A DNA stretch of 48,342 bases from Erysipelotrichaceae bacterium (lineage in GTDB: Bacteria > Bacillota_I > Bacilli_A > Erysipelotrichales > Erysipelotrichaceae): the NCBI GenBank assembly GCA_017432545.1, contig JAFRJA010000170.1, forward strand, positions 1 through 48,342. The letters run 5' to 3'. Under the pieces are notes generated by a model. The model saw nothing but the letters and a program-made list of their open reading frames with translations, ran no database searches and was not told the DNA's origin. Positions 8,838 through 15,754 of the stretch are shown piece after piece (within the stretch, counting starts at the first letter, position 1; each line of letters starts with the position of its first letter). The translations under genes and the position numbers were made by a program.

Positions 8838-9316
8838 TGAAGATCACTGCCTACGATCTCAGCCTTAACGAAAAAGGCGAGGAAATACTGGTCAAGGACA
8901 GGACATTTGATTACTCGGGCGATGAATGTCTTAATAAGCCTGCGAAGGTTGCTGAAGCAATTAGAGAAATTTTCAGATATGATCAGATGAGCGAAGAGCG
9001 TCTTTATTGCTTAGCACTGAAAAACAACGGAAAGATCGTGGGAGTATTTGAAATCTCACATGGCGGTATGCTGGCATCCATGTCCAGTATGGCATCGATC
9101 TTCAAGAGATTGCTGCTTACACCGCTTTGTTCGGCATTCATACTCACGCATAATCACCCTGCAGGTGAACCGTATCCTTCTTCAGCGGACATTAACATGA
9201 CAAGAAAAGTCAAAGAAATCACTGATCTTTTTGGCAATGATTTAAAGTTTCTGGATCACATAATCATTGGCAGGGGATCAGGTTTCTACAGTCTGCACGA
9301 TGGCGGGTATATCTGA
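8837..9316 (+). CDS. radC: RadC-like JAMM-domain protein
   Basis: The 159-residue product carries the JAMM metal site: the HNHPAGEPYPSSAD motif matches HxHPxGxxxxSxxD, with the upstream Glu in VGVFEISHGG. It lacks the N-terminal helix-hairpin-helix of chromosomal RadC and is of the short form common on mobile elements. JAMM proteins are zinc isopeptidases in other contexts; the role of RadC is unsettled. I chose ATG 8837 over GTG 8834 because it overlaps the preceding stop codon. Confidence 0.88.
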   Translation: MKITAYDLSLNEKGEEILVKDRTFDYSGDECLNKPAKVAEAIREIFRYDQMSEERLYCLALKNNGKIVGVFEISHGGMLASMSSMASIFKRLLLTPLCSAFILTHNHPAGEPYPSSADINMTRKVKEITDLFGNDLKFLDHIIIGRGSGFYSLHDGGYI

Positions 9317-9325
9317 AAGCATTAA

Positions 9326-9347
9326 AAGAGCGGAGAGATCCGCTCTT
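9326..9347 (+). other. Intercistronic GNRA hairpin
   Basis: AAGAGCGGA-GAGA-TCCGCTCTT is a perfect 9-bp stem with a GAGA loop, just after the radC stop codon and before the next ribosome site. Confidence 0.75.
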
Positions 9348-9372
9348 CCGTTTAAAAGGAGAAAAGAAAAGA

Positions 9373-9687
9373 ATGGAATTAGAAAAAATTTTTTATCAGG
9401 TGGAAAAAGGGAATGTTCATATTTCCGGTGAAATTCTGTTTAACGACGGCAACGGCCGGTATGAACTGATCGAGTACACCTTCTGCGAAGTTCCGATCAG
9501 AAATCTCAGCTGGGATTCGATCATGGATGCTGAAGAGCAATGCCAGCAATACTACCGTTATCTTGAAGAAAGCGAAGTGGAAGAGATTGCGGAATCCTAT
9601 TTTGACGGTTCTGCAGGAAAATTACTGCAGCTGTCTGACGTCAACAAAAAGACGGAAGCGGGATGCTATTTTTCGCTTGGATGGTAA
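9373..9687 (+). CDS. Acidic protein, unknown
   Basis: A 104-residue acidic product with alternating strands and a helical middle (MDAEEQCQQYYRYLEESEVEEI). No domain recognised. It sits behind AAAAGGAG in the small-gene operon and is followed 15 bases later by the next gene, which has a similar helical segment. Confidence 0.75.
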   Translation: MELEKIFYQVEKGNVHISGEILFNDGNGRYELIEYTFCEVPIRNLSWDSIMDAEEQCQQYYRYLEESEVEEIAESYFDGSAGKLLQLSDVNKKTEAGCYFSLGW

Positions 9688-9702
9688 AAGAGAAAGGGAC
9701 GT

Positions 9703-10206
9703 ATGGAACTTATAAACAAGGATGTGGCGTATACAATATTCAACAATCTCGATCAGGACGTTAAGGACCATATCACAATTATGCATCTTGAATCCGATCC
9801 AGAAGATCACAAGCTGACTGCTGAAGAATTTTACAGGTATCTTGAAACAGCTCTTGAATCAAACGTAGAGTATGATACCGGAATCTCTATTCTTCAGGTG
9901 GCAGACGATATTCCTGAACACGTTGAACATGAGAAAGAGTTCATTTCTTTGCCGGTTGACGAAGACACCACATTATATGCTGAAAAGAATAACGAAAATG
10001 GCTTTTTGGAGATGATGGTGTACATCAAAAAAGGCGACGGTTCAATTCAGGATCTGGCAAGAGCTGGGCAGGATTTTAAGCCAGATGAAAGACTTGACGA
10101 CATCGTAGGAATTCCTGGCTTGTATTATGTGGTTGTCTATGCTGATGAGAATCAGGAAGACTGGACAAACGAATTCACTATCAAGGAATACAAGGAGGAA
10201 GAGTAA
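9703..10206 (+). CDS. Acidic protein, unknown
   Basis: A 167-residue, strongly acidic product without signal or membrane segment. The middle (LYAEKNNENGFLEMMVYIKKGDG) and end (YYVVVYADENQED) look like beta strands. The TAA overlaps the ATG of the next gene (TAATG), so expression is coupled. Such acidic proteins can mimic DNA, but nothing in the sequence proves it. Confidence 0.78.
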   Translation: MELINKDVAYTIFNNLDQDVKDHITIMHLESDPEDHKLTAEEFYRYLETALESNVEYDTGISILQVADDIPEHVEHEKEFISLPVDEDTTLYAEKNNENGFLEMMVYIKKGDGSIQDLARAGQDFKPDERLDDIVGIPGLYYVVVYADENQEDWTNEFTIKEYKEEE

Positions 10207-10457
10207 TGATCATCAGCAAGTCTACTGCATCTGAATTTGCAAAAGGTACATCGTTGAATTGTCTTAAACCTGAAGTCGGAAAATGGCTGAAGATCATTTC
10301 CATGAAAGAAGAACCTCAGTACACAGGTAGAATCGGCAGAATCGAACACATCGATGATGCCGGTCAAATACATGGGACTTGGGGTGGATGTGCTGTTATA
10401 CCGCATGAAGATTCATTCTATCTTGCGGAAAGCGAAAGCGAATTAAGAGATGTTTAA
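10206..10457 (+). CDS. DUF4314-like small beta-barrel protein
   Basis: An 83-residue product with TGRIGRIEHIDDAGQIHGTW, which fits the DUF4314 pattern (Gly-x-x-Gly-x-Val, then Asp-x-x-Gly-x-Ile-His-x-x-Trp) found in many Bacillota mobile elements. The family has no settled function. Start and upstream stop overlap as TAATG. Assignment is by eye. Confidence 0.7.
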   Translation: MIISKSTASEFAKGTSLNCLKPEVGKWLKIISMKEEPQYTGRIGRIEHIDDAGQIHGTWGGCAVIPHEDSFYLAESESELRDV

Positions 10458-10469
10458 AAGGAGGTGAAG

Positions 10470-10676
10470 ATGAAAGTAAACAGCAAGTCGTTCAATATCG
10501 ATCTGACAGAAGATGAGATTAGCATTATAATCGACGCCCTAAACGAAGATTATAAGACGTTTAAGAACATGGACGAGAAAGGAGAAATCGCTACCAGACA
10601 CATGAACAAAGCTCGCGAATTAAGAAACACATTGGGTGGTCTTATCAACAGATTGTTTATGGGTGAGGATGCGTAA
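10470..10676 (+). CDS. Small helical protein, unknown
   Basis: A 68-residue helical product (LTEDEISIIIDALNEDYKTF at the front, RELRNTLGGLINRLF at the back). ATG 10470 is preferred over in-frame GTG 10464, which is part of the AAAGGAGG ribosome site. Similar small helical proteins are frequent in Bacillota phages; function unknown. Confidence 0.75.
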   Translation: MKVNSKSFNIDLTEDEISIIIDALNEDYKTFKNMDEKGEIATRHMNKARELRNTLGGLINRLFMGEDA

Positions 10677-10694
10677 ATTAAAAGGAGAAAAAAA

Positions 10695-11468
10695 GTGAAA
10701 GTCGAAAGTTTAATCAGATATGATGAGGAATACGTACCATACAAGTGTCGTAAACCTCGTTATAAGGAATGTCATGAATATGTTGAGCTTGAACTTCAAC
10801 AGGCAAAGAAAGAAGATCTGAAGCTTGCGTTTGAAGATAAAAGTTACTCTGGAAGAGGGAAGATATATTACTACAATAATCAATTGTGGTGTCTTCCTGA
10901 AATAAGAAATAATATAGATAAACTGAACAAACCTACAGTATCATCTATTAAGAGTGGCTTTTATAAATATTGCCGTAGTTACAAAGATAGATGGAATGAA
11001 TTTGAAAAGATTCCAGCTAATGAACGTGACAATATTATCAAAGCTAGACAAACAGCGTTAGATGAGTACCTTTTAGTTGACAGGACAATATATGAGAAGA
11101 TAAGTGAACCAAGATATTGTATTGTAACTTTCGGGTTAGGTCATAACCACGGAGGAACAGGACTATTTTGCGATTACGACTATAATCCAAACCTTTCCTA
11201 CAAAACTTATTTTAATGCTAATCAAGGTGAAGAAGCTGTTAAAGAAGCTAATAGGGTAGCTAAGAATCGTGGCGATACAAAAGATGTTGGAAAATTCAAA
11301 CCATTCATCAAAGTATATATGCCAGAGATTGTCAAATGTAATCCTGCAAAGGATCATGGCGATGGCGATCCGTTCCTTAATAAACTCTATGCAGTTACAG
11401 AAGGAACTGATTCAGCATTTGAGGCTGGCTTATTAGCCCTTGCAGTTACAGCTAATGAAATTGGGTAA
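10695..11468 (+). CDS. Protein of unknown function, more AT-rich than neighbours
   Basis: A 257-residue product that starts with GTG behind AAAGGAG. The N-terminal half is basic and Tyr/Lys/Asn-rich; the middle contains IVTFGLGHNHGGTGLFCDYD and the end is a hydrophobic helix-like stretch (AGLLALAVTANEIG). The DNA is visibly richer in A and T than the genes on both sides, suggesting later acquisition. No family recognised. Confidence 0.75.
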   Translation: MKVESLIRYDEEYVPYKCRKPRYKECHEYVELELQQAKKEDLKLAFEDKSYSGRGKIYYYNNQLWCLPEIRNNIDKLNKPTVSSIKSGFYKYCRSYKDRWNEFEKIPANERDNIIKARQTALDEYLLVDRTIYEKISEPRYCIVTFGLGHNHGGTGLFCDYDYNPNLSYKTYFNANQGEEAVKEANRVAKNRGDTKDVGKFKPFIKVYMPEIVKCNPAKDHGDGDPFLNKLYAVTEGTDSAFEAGLLALAVTANEIG

Positions 11469-11470
11469 GA

Positions 11471-11492
11471 AGGAAGAGAGAAATCTCTTCCT
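11471..11492 (+). other. Intercistronic GNRA hairpin
   Basis: AGGAAGAGA-GAAA-TCTCTTCCT is a perfect 9-bp stem with a GAAA loop, 3 bases after the stop codon and directly before the next ribosome site. Confidence 0.78.
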
Positions 11493-11511
11493 TTAATTTA
11501 AGGAGGAAAAA

Positions 11512-11919
11512 ATGGACGAAAAAGAGTGCAGGGATTTGATTTTGGAATATGCCTCGGATGATGTTACTGTCATCCATGCGATTGATCTGAGTAGTGATTT
11601 GAAGCAGGTCATCGAAGTTGACATGGGAAGTCCGTTCGACATCAATATTCGTCATTATGAAGGGTCTACTTTTAAGGAAATCCTTGTCAAAAATTATCTT
11701 GAACCGATAGTGGAAAACATTGATATCTATGATTATCTGTTCTGCGATTATCCCGGTCTTGTTAAAGATGCGCTGGAGCTCTATCTGCCGCGTTTTAGCA
11801 AAGACCATGTATTATACCTGAAGTATATCGATGAATGGTACAAAACTCACGATGAAGGATTGCCAGTATGTTTTGACGAATGGAAAAACAACGAAAAGAA
11901 GAACTTGTCGGCCAGGTAA
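11512..11919 (+). CDS. Acidic protein, unknown
   Basis: A 135-residue acidic product with no recognised domain, opening with MDEKECRDLILEYA behind AAGGAGG. The last 40 bases overlap the start of the next gene in another frame, which suggests coupled translation. Confidence 0.72.
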   Translation: MDEKECRDLILEYASDDVTVIHAIDLSSDLKQVIEVDMGSPFDINIRHYEGSTFKEILVKNYLEPIVENIDIYDYLFCDYPGLVKDALELYLPRFSKDHVLYLKYIDEWYKTHDEGLPVCFDEWKNNEKKNLSAR

Positions 11920-12071
11920 TCGATATCTTCGAGGATTTTCTTGAAAACAAAGGCGTAAACATCGATAATCCGGAAAAGTCTGAAGCGGTAGCAGTCGCCA
12001 CACAGGGTGGTATTGATGAATCCGAATGTGCGATCCTCTACGGCAGTGATTACGATGAACTCGCATTCTAG
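11880..12071 (+). CDS. Small acidic protein, unknown (overlapping start)
   Basis: A 63-residue acidic product; N-terminal helix EELVGQVIDIFEDFLENKG and C-terminal CAILYGSDYDELAF. It starts inside the previous gene and lacks a good ribosome site, so re-initiation is likely. The IYGSDYDEL-type ending resembles a small protein seen in many Bacillota phages and plasmids, from memory. It is the last gene of the operon. Confidence 0.65.
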   Translation: MEKQRKEELVGQVIDIFEDFLENKGVNIDNPEKSEAVAVATQGGIDESECAILYGSDYDELAF

Positions 12072-12144
12072 ATCGACGAAGTGCTGGCTAACTGGAACTT
12101 CATAAATAGAACACATAAAGGAGTCGATCCTATTATCCGTGTGG

Positions 12145-12175
12145 GAGTCGTTGCATGTGCAGCGGCTCTTTTTTT
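12145..12175 (+). terminator. Intrinsic terminator of the small-gene operon
   Basis: GAGTCGTTGC-ATGT-GCAGCGGCTC (two G-U pairs) followed by T7. Confidence 0.88.
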
Positions 12176-12178
12176 GTT

Positions 12179-12194
12179 GGGCACCCAGGTGCCC
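12179..12194. repeat. Terminator-adjacent palindrome
   Basis: GGGCACCCAGGTGCCC, four bases after the terminator T-run; identical to copies at 18178 and 22803. Confidence 0.85.
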
Positions 12195-12231
12195 AGAGAC
12201 CGGAAATACATACTTTAATGGAAAAATTCGC

Positions 12232-12260
12232 TTTACAGTACCGATTAAATATGATAATAT
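12232..12260 (+). promoter_or_regulatory. Sigma70-like promoter of the nuclease operon
   Basis: TTTACA (12232-12237), 17 bp, TAATAT (12255-12260). TGGAGCCA follows at 12260-12267, the same position as in the promoter at 16-44. The upstream AATGGAAAAAT is shared as well. Confidence 0.72.
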
Positions 12261-12278
12261 GGAGCCATAGGAGTTATT

Positions 12279-12854
12279 ATGACAAAAAAATTAAACAGAT
12301 TGCTCACATTAACAATAATAATTGCATTTGGATTCTTTCTGGGGCCAAAGATAAACGAAAGGATCCCTGATATAAACCAGATCGTCCAGTTCATTAAAGA
12401 AAACATACCCGGTGGAAATAGTCAGAAGGAACCCGACAGACAATTGGAAGGCCCCTACAAAGTTTTGTGGGTCTCTGACGGCGATACCATCTGCATCGAT
12501 TATGAAGGCAAAGAAACATATGTACGCTTTATCGGAATCGATACTCCGGAAAGCGTCAATCCCGATGAAAGCAAGAACACGCCGGAAGGCAAGATCGCAT
12601 CAGATTATACAAAATTGATCATAAGCGATGAGGTCTATCTTGAATTCGATGTAACAACGCGTGACGACTATGGCAGGCTTCTGGCATATGTATATCTTCC
12701 TGACGGGACCTTCCTCAATGAAAAAATAATTCGTGACGGCTATGCCTATACAATGACCATTGCGCCTAATGTGAAGTATCAGAAAACATTTCTTGAAGGC
12801 TTTGAATACGCAAAAGAAAAAAAGCTCGGTTTGTGGGCAGAGGAAGGAGATTAA
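12279..12854 (+). CDS. Membrane-anchored or secreted thermonuclease
   Basis: A 191-residue product with an N-terminal hydrophobic helix (LLTLTIIIAFGFFLG) and a staphylococcal-nuclease domain from about residue 60: VLWVSDGDTICIDYEG, VRFIGIDTPES and RDDYGRLLAYVYLPDG hold the expected Asp, Arg, Glu and Arg residues of the calcium-dependent active site. It should cut DNA or RNA outside the membrane. It could destroy competing DNA or recover nucleotides. First gene of the operon, SD AGGAG; the next gene begins 4 bases after its stop. Confidence 0.9.
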   Translation: MTKKLNRLLTLTIIIAFGFFLGPKINERIPDINQIVQFIKENIPGGNSQKEPDRQLEGPYKVLWVSDGDTICIDYEGKETYVRFIGIDTPESVNPDESKNTPEGKIASDYTKLIISDEVYLEFDVTTRDDYGRLLAYVYLPDGTFLNEKIIRDGYAYTMTIAPNVKYQKTFLEGFEYAKEKKLGLWAEEGD

Positions 12855-12858
12855 ACAG

Positions 12859-13353
12859 GTGTTGAAACAGACAGTACCGCTCAAGAGAAAAACGCCCCTG
12901 AAGGCTAAAAAAGGCCTTAAAACAAAAGCGAAACTGAAGACAAAAACGCCTTTGACCGTAAAGGGAAACAATCTGCCTGATGACGTGCCGCAATGGAACG
13001 GGCTGAAAAGAACAAAACTGAAAGTAAAAGTAAAAAAGACACCGAAAAGATATTCGATAATCACCAAAAACATGGACAGATGCTATCTGTGTTCGCCAAA
13101 TCAGAGGAATTATCGGGATCAGATCGAGATCCACGAAATATATTTCGGTCCATATAGAGATAAATCGATCGAATACGGCTGCACCGTACCGCTTTGCTTT
13201 AAACATCATCGCGGTAGCAAGGGTGTGCACCTGAATGAAGAAATAGATCTGGCGCTCAAACAAAAGTGCCAGATAGAGTTCGAAAAGATATATTCGCACG
13301 AAATATTCATGGAGGTATTCAACAAAAACTATTTGTCAATAACCCAAGGCTAA
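12859..13353 (+). CDS. HNH-like zinc protein, end altered by the ISC element
   Basis: The 164-residue product starts at GTG 12859 behind AAGGAGA. The first 75 residues are very Lys/Thr/Pro-rich (KTPLKAKKGLKTKAKL). A compact domain follows with CYLCSPNQRN, IEIHEIYFGPYRD, CTVPLCFKHHRG and VHLNEE: a Cys/His-rich His-Glu...His-His arrangement like small phage HNH or NinG-type endonucleases. The last residues (ITQG) and the stop codon read into the left hairpin of the IscB element, so the natural C-terminus may have been replaced. Confidence 0.72.
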   Translation: MLKQTVPLKRKTPLKAKKGLKTKAKLKTKTPLTVKGNNLPDDVPQWNGLKRTKLKVKVKKTPKRYSIITKNMDRCYLCSPNQRNYRDQIEIHEIYFGPYRDKSIEYGCTVPLCFKHHRGSKGVHLNEEIDLALKQKCQIEFEKIYSHEIFMEVFNKNYLSITQG

Positions 13354-13354
13354 A

Positions 13355-13629
13355 GCACTTGGGCCTGAAAAGCCTGAGTGTAAAGCCTGACTGCAGAGAA
13401 TGCAGTCTTGTTGATTAGCCTAAGTCTTGAAACAAAGACTACGTTATTTGGGAATACATAGGCACCAAGGAACGTTATACCTAATTCCTTGCTCTGCGGT
13501 ATGTGGTTAAACAGTTCCGATGGGTAGGAACAGTGTTGCGTACATATAAACCCCTTATAACATTGGCGAAGGTATCCTACGGTCACATAGCGCCGGCTTA
13601 CAGCATAAAGCTATGTAGAATGGAATGTC
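13355..13629 (+). ncRNA. Omega RNA (IscB guide RNA)
   Basis: The 275 bases upstream of iscB contain several perfect stems: GACTGCA/TGCAGTC (13389-13407), AGTCTT/AAGACT (13423-13440), CAAGGAA/TTCCTTG (13466-13491), CAGTTCC/GGAAC near 13512-13532 and CATAGC/GCTATG near 13587-13617. In known ISC elements the omega RNA occupies this position and its 5' end, copied from DNA beside the element, is the guide. Here the guide would come from the end of the HNH gene. Boundaries are approximate. Confidence 0.8.
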
Positions 13630-14904
13630 ATGTTGACATATGTTATCAGTAAGAATGGACAGCCGCTTATGCCGACATCGCGTTCCGGCAAGGTAAGAAG
13701 GCTTCTTAGAGATAAGAAAGCCAAAGTAGTAAGACGCTGTCCATTCACCATACAGCTTCTGTACAAAGCTGAAAATAATGTACAATCAATTATTTTAGGC
13801 GTTGATGCCGGATCTAAGCACATCGGTATCAGTGCAACCACAGATGACATGGTTCTTTACGAAGCCGATATCGAACTAAGAAACGATATTGTAGACCTTC
13901 TTTCGACAAGGCGTGAGGCAAGAAGAACAAGACGGAACCGTCTTCGTTACAGAGCACCACGATTTGACAACAGGCACAAACCTGAAGGATGGCTCGCACC
14001 ATTGATTAGACAGAAAGTTGACAGCCATCTCAAAGTGATAGCCGATGTTCACAAACTGTTGCCTATCTCAAAGGTTATTATCGAAATAGCTTCATTTGAT
14101 ATTCAGAAGATTAAGAACCCTGATATTGAAGGATCAGCTTATCAACAAGGTGAACAGCTTGGATTCTGGAACACAAGAGAATATGTTTTGTTCAGAGACG
14201 GACATACTTGTCAATGTTGCCACGGTAAGTCTAAGGACAAAGTATTAAATGTGCACCACATTGAGTCAAGAAAGACAGGCGGTGATGCGCCAAACAATTT
14301 AATTACCTTATGTGAAACGTGCCACACAAACTATCACAAAGGACTGATTGAACTTCCATCATCTATCAAAAGAGGCATGAAGTTTAACGATGCCACCTTC
14401 ATGGGCATCATGCGATGGTCTGTTTATAACAAGCTCAAAGAGTTGTATTCCGACGTTTCATTAACCTATGGTTATTTGACAAAGAATACGCGCATAGAGA
14501 ATGTCTTACCTAAAGAGCACTATGCCGATGCCAGATGCATATCAGGCAATCCAACGGCAGTATCAGATGGCACAGTCTATTACCAGAAGAAAGTACGTTG
14601 TCACAACAGACAGATACATAAAGCCAATCTTTTGAAAGGCGGTGTCCGCAAAAACAATCAGGCACCTTATATAGTTAAAGGATACAGACTGTTTGACAAG
14701 GTGCTTTACAACAAAGAGGAATGTTTCATAACAGGAAGAAGATCATCGGGCAATTTCATGTTAAGAAAGCTTGAATGGTCAAAAATCACAGATTCGGTTT
14801 CGTATAAGAAACTTACCCTGTTGGAAACAGCGAAACATTATTTAACGGAAAGGAGGATGGCAATTCCTCCCACAGCTGAAGCTTGTGGGTTTCTTTGCCA
14901 ATAA
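13630..14904 (+). CDS. iscB: IscB RNA-guided nuclease
   Basis: The 424-residue product has the whole IscB layout: PLMP domain (QPLMPTS near residue 11), RuvC-I with Asp59 in ILGVDAGSKHIG, an Arg-rich bridge helix (about 95-112), RuvC-II with Glu152 in VIIEIASFD, an HNH domain with CQCC and CETC zinc pairs and HHIE at 209-212, and RuvC-III with His297/Asp300 in KEHYADA. All catalytic residues appear intact. IscB, the ancestor-like relative of Cas9, cuts double-stranded DNA under omega RNA guidance; in the element it probably favours its own retention. The C-terminal 20 residues read through the right-end hairpin. Start ATG 13630 follows the omega RNA directly. Confidence 0.95.
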   Translation: MLTYVISKNGQPLMPTSRSGKVRRLLRDKKAKVVRRCPFTIQLLYKAENNVQSIILGVDAGSKHIGISATTDDMVLYEADIELRNDIVDLLSTRREARRTRRNRLRYRAPRFDNRHKPEGWLAPLIRQKVDSHLKVIADVHKLLPISKVIIEIASFDIQKIKNPDIEGSAYQQGEQLGFWNTREYVLFRDGHTCQCCHGKSKDKVLNVHHIESRKTGGDAPNNLITLCETCHTNYHKGLIELPSSIKRGMKFNDATFMGIMRWSVYNKLKELYSDVSLTYGYLTKNTRIENVLPKEHYADARCISGNPTAVSDGTVYYQKKVRCHNRQIHKANLLKGGVRKNNQAPYIVKGYRLFDKVLYNKEECFITGRRSSGNFMLRKLEWSKITDSVSYKKLTLLETAKHYLTERRMAIPPTAEACGFLCQ

Positions 14905-14907
14905 TTT

Positions 14908-15177
14908 ATGACGACATACAAAGAAGCTCTCGAAGATATGCTTATCAGAAAGAAAATGGTACAGGCACAATGTGAATCGTGCTGGACTGAAGAAGCAGAA
15001 ATGGCCATCAGGGCATTGGAAAAACAGATCCCTTTAAAACCATATCTGACGAAGCACCAGATCAGGTGCTCGGGATGCAAAGCCATGCTTCGAAGTGTAG
15101 AAAGCGGAAACAAGCTGCCTATGTATTGCAGCAGGTGCGGCCAAAGGATCGAACAGCTCAAGGAGGAAAGTTATTGA
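14908..15177 (+). CDS. Small zinc-ribbon protein
   Basis: An 89-residue product with a helical front (MTTYKEALEDMLIRKKMVQA) and a zinc ribbon: CSGC and CSRC about 20 residues apart. Similar small ribbon proteins are common in Bacillota mobile elements. The stop TGA overlaps the TTG start of the SLOG gene. No Shine-Dalgarno site precedes it, which fits displacement by the ISC insertion just upstream. Confidence 0.75.
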   Translation: MTTYKEALEDMLIRKKMVQAQCESCWTEEAEMAIRALEKQIPLKPYLTKHQIRCSGCKAMLRSVESGNKLPMYCSRCGQRIEQLKEESY

Positions 15178-15557
15178 AGTGGATCATAGCAGGGACAAGG
15201 ACCTACAAGGACAGCAGTAAGATCTATAAGATCCTGCTTAGCTGCACAAAGAAACTGGGCATCCCCGAAGAAGTGGTGACAGGGGGTGCAAGCGGAGTCG
15301 ATTCTATCGCTCATAGCTGGGCACGAAACTGGAGGATCAGAACAAGGTTATTCTACCCTGACTGGAGCATAGGTAGGTCAGCCGGGCCTATCAGAAACAG
15401 ACAGATGGCTGAATACGTGAAAGGAAACGGGTTGCTTATCCTGATCTGGGATGGCAGATCCAGAGGCTCGGCAAATATGAAAAAGACTGCTGAAAAATAT
15501 GGGCTTCAAATATATGAATATTTAATCGACCAATCGGGTAAGGAGAAAAAAGAATGA
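15174..15557 (+). CDS. SLOG-family (DUF2493-like) protein
   Basis: The 127-residue product starts at TTG 15174, seven bases after AAGGAGG, and the codon overlaps the upstream stop as TTGA. LKWIIAGTRTY at the front, VVTGGASGVDSIAHSWA and the later IWDGRSRGSANM form the Rossmann-like nucleotide-binding pattern of the YAcAr/DUF2493 branch of the SLOG superfamily (related to DprA and LOG). SLOG proteins bind nucleotide-derived ligands and often occur in anti-phage or conflict settings. Ligand and role are not visible here. Its stop overlaps the ATG of the next gene. Confidence 0.85.
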   Translation: MKWIIAGTRTYKDSSKIYKILLSCTKKLGIPEEVVTGGASGVDSIAHSWARNWRIRTRLFYPDWSIGRSAGPIRNRQMAEYVKGNGLLILIWDGRSRGSANMKKTAEKYGLQIYEYLIDQSGKEKKE

Positions 15558-15742
15558 AAAACACGAAAAAAAACAGCAAAACAGGCCTTAGGATCGTACT
15601 GATATCGCTATTTCTTATATGTACAGTTCTTTTTATTGTAAGCAGGATGAAACCCGCCGGCAGCGGGGCGTTATCGGTCGTTCAGATCGCGGCCCTTATT
15701 GTATTTATCCTGGTATCGTTTCTTTCGGCCAGTCTGGAGTAG
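15554..15742 (+). CDS. Small two-helix membrane protein
   Basis: A 62-residue product with a basic N-terminus and two hydrophobic helices (IVLISLFLICTVLFIV and VVQIAALIVFILVSFL). It overlaps the SLOG gene end by 4 bases. A membrane protein beside a SLOG protein recalls sensor/effector pairs, but this is only a suggestion. Confidence 0.72.
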   Translation: MKNTKKNSKTGLRIVLISLFLICTVLFIVSRMKPAGSGALSVVQIAALIVFILVSFLSASLE

Positions 15743-15754
15743 AAAGGAAATAAT

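Larger units (their letters stand above)
13341..14905 (+). mobile_element. ISC (IscB-only IS200/IS605-like) element
   Basis: The unit consists of a left-end hairpin (CCCAAG at 13343-13348 with CTTGGG at 13358-13363), a structured RNA region, iscB, and a right-end hairpin (CCCACA ... TGTGGG near 14870-14890, inside the iscB 3' end). No tnpA transposase is present, as usual for non-autonomous ISC elements. It sits exactly between the HNH gene and the zinc-ribbon gene, whose ATG is 3 bases past iscB and has lost a normal ribosome site. Exact ends are estimates. Confidence 0.75.

Noticed and set aside
13611..13850. Minus-strand frames across the omega RNA and iscB start
   Set aside because: Overlap a clear structured RNA and the conserved PLMP/RuvC-I coding region.
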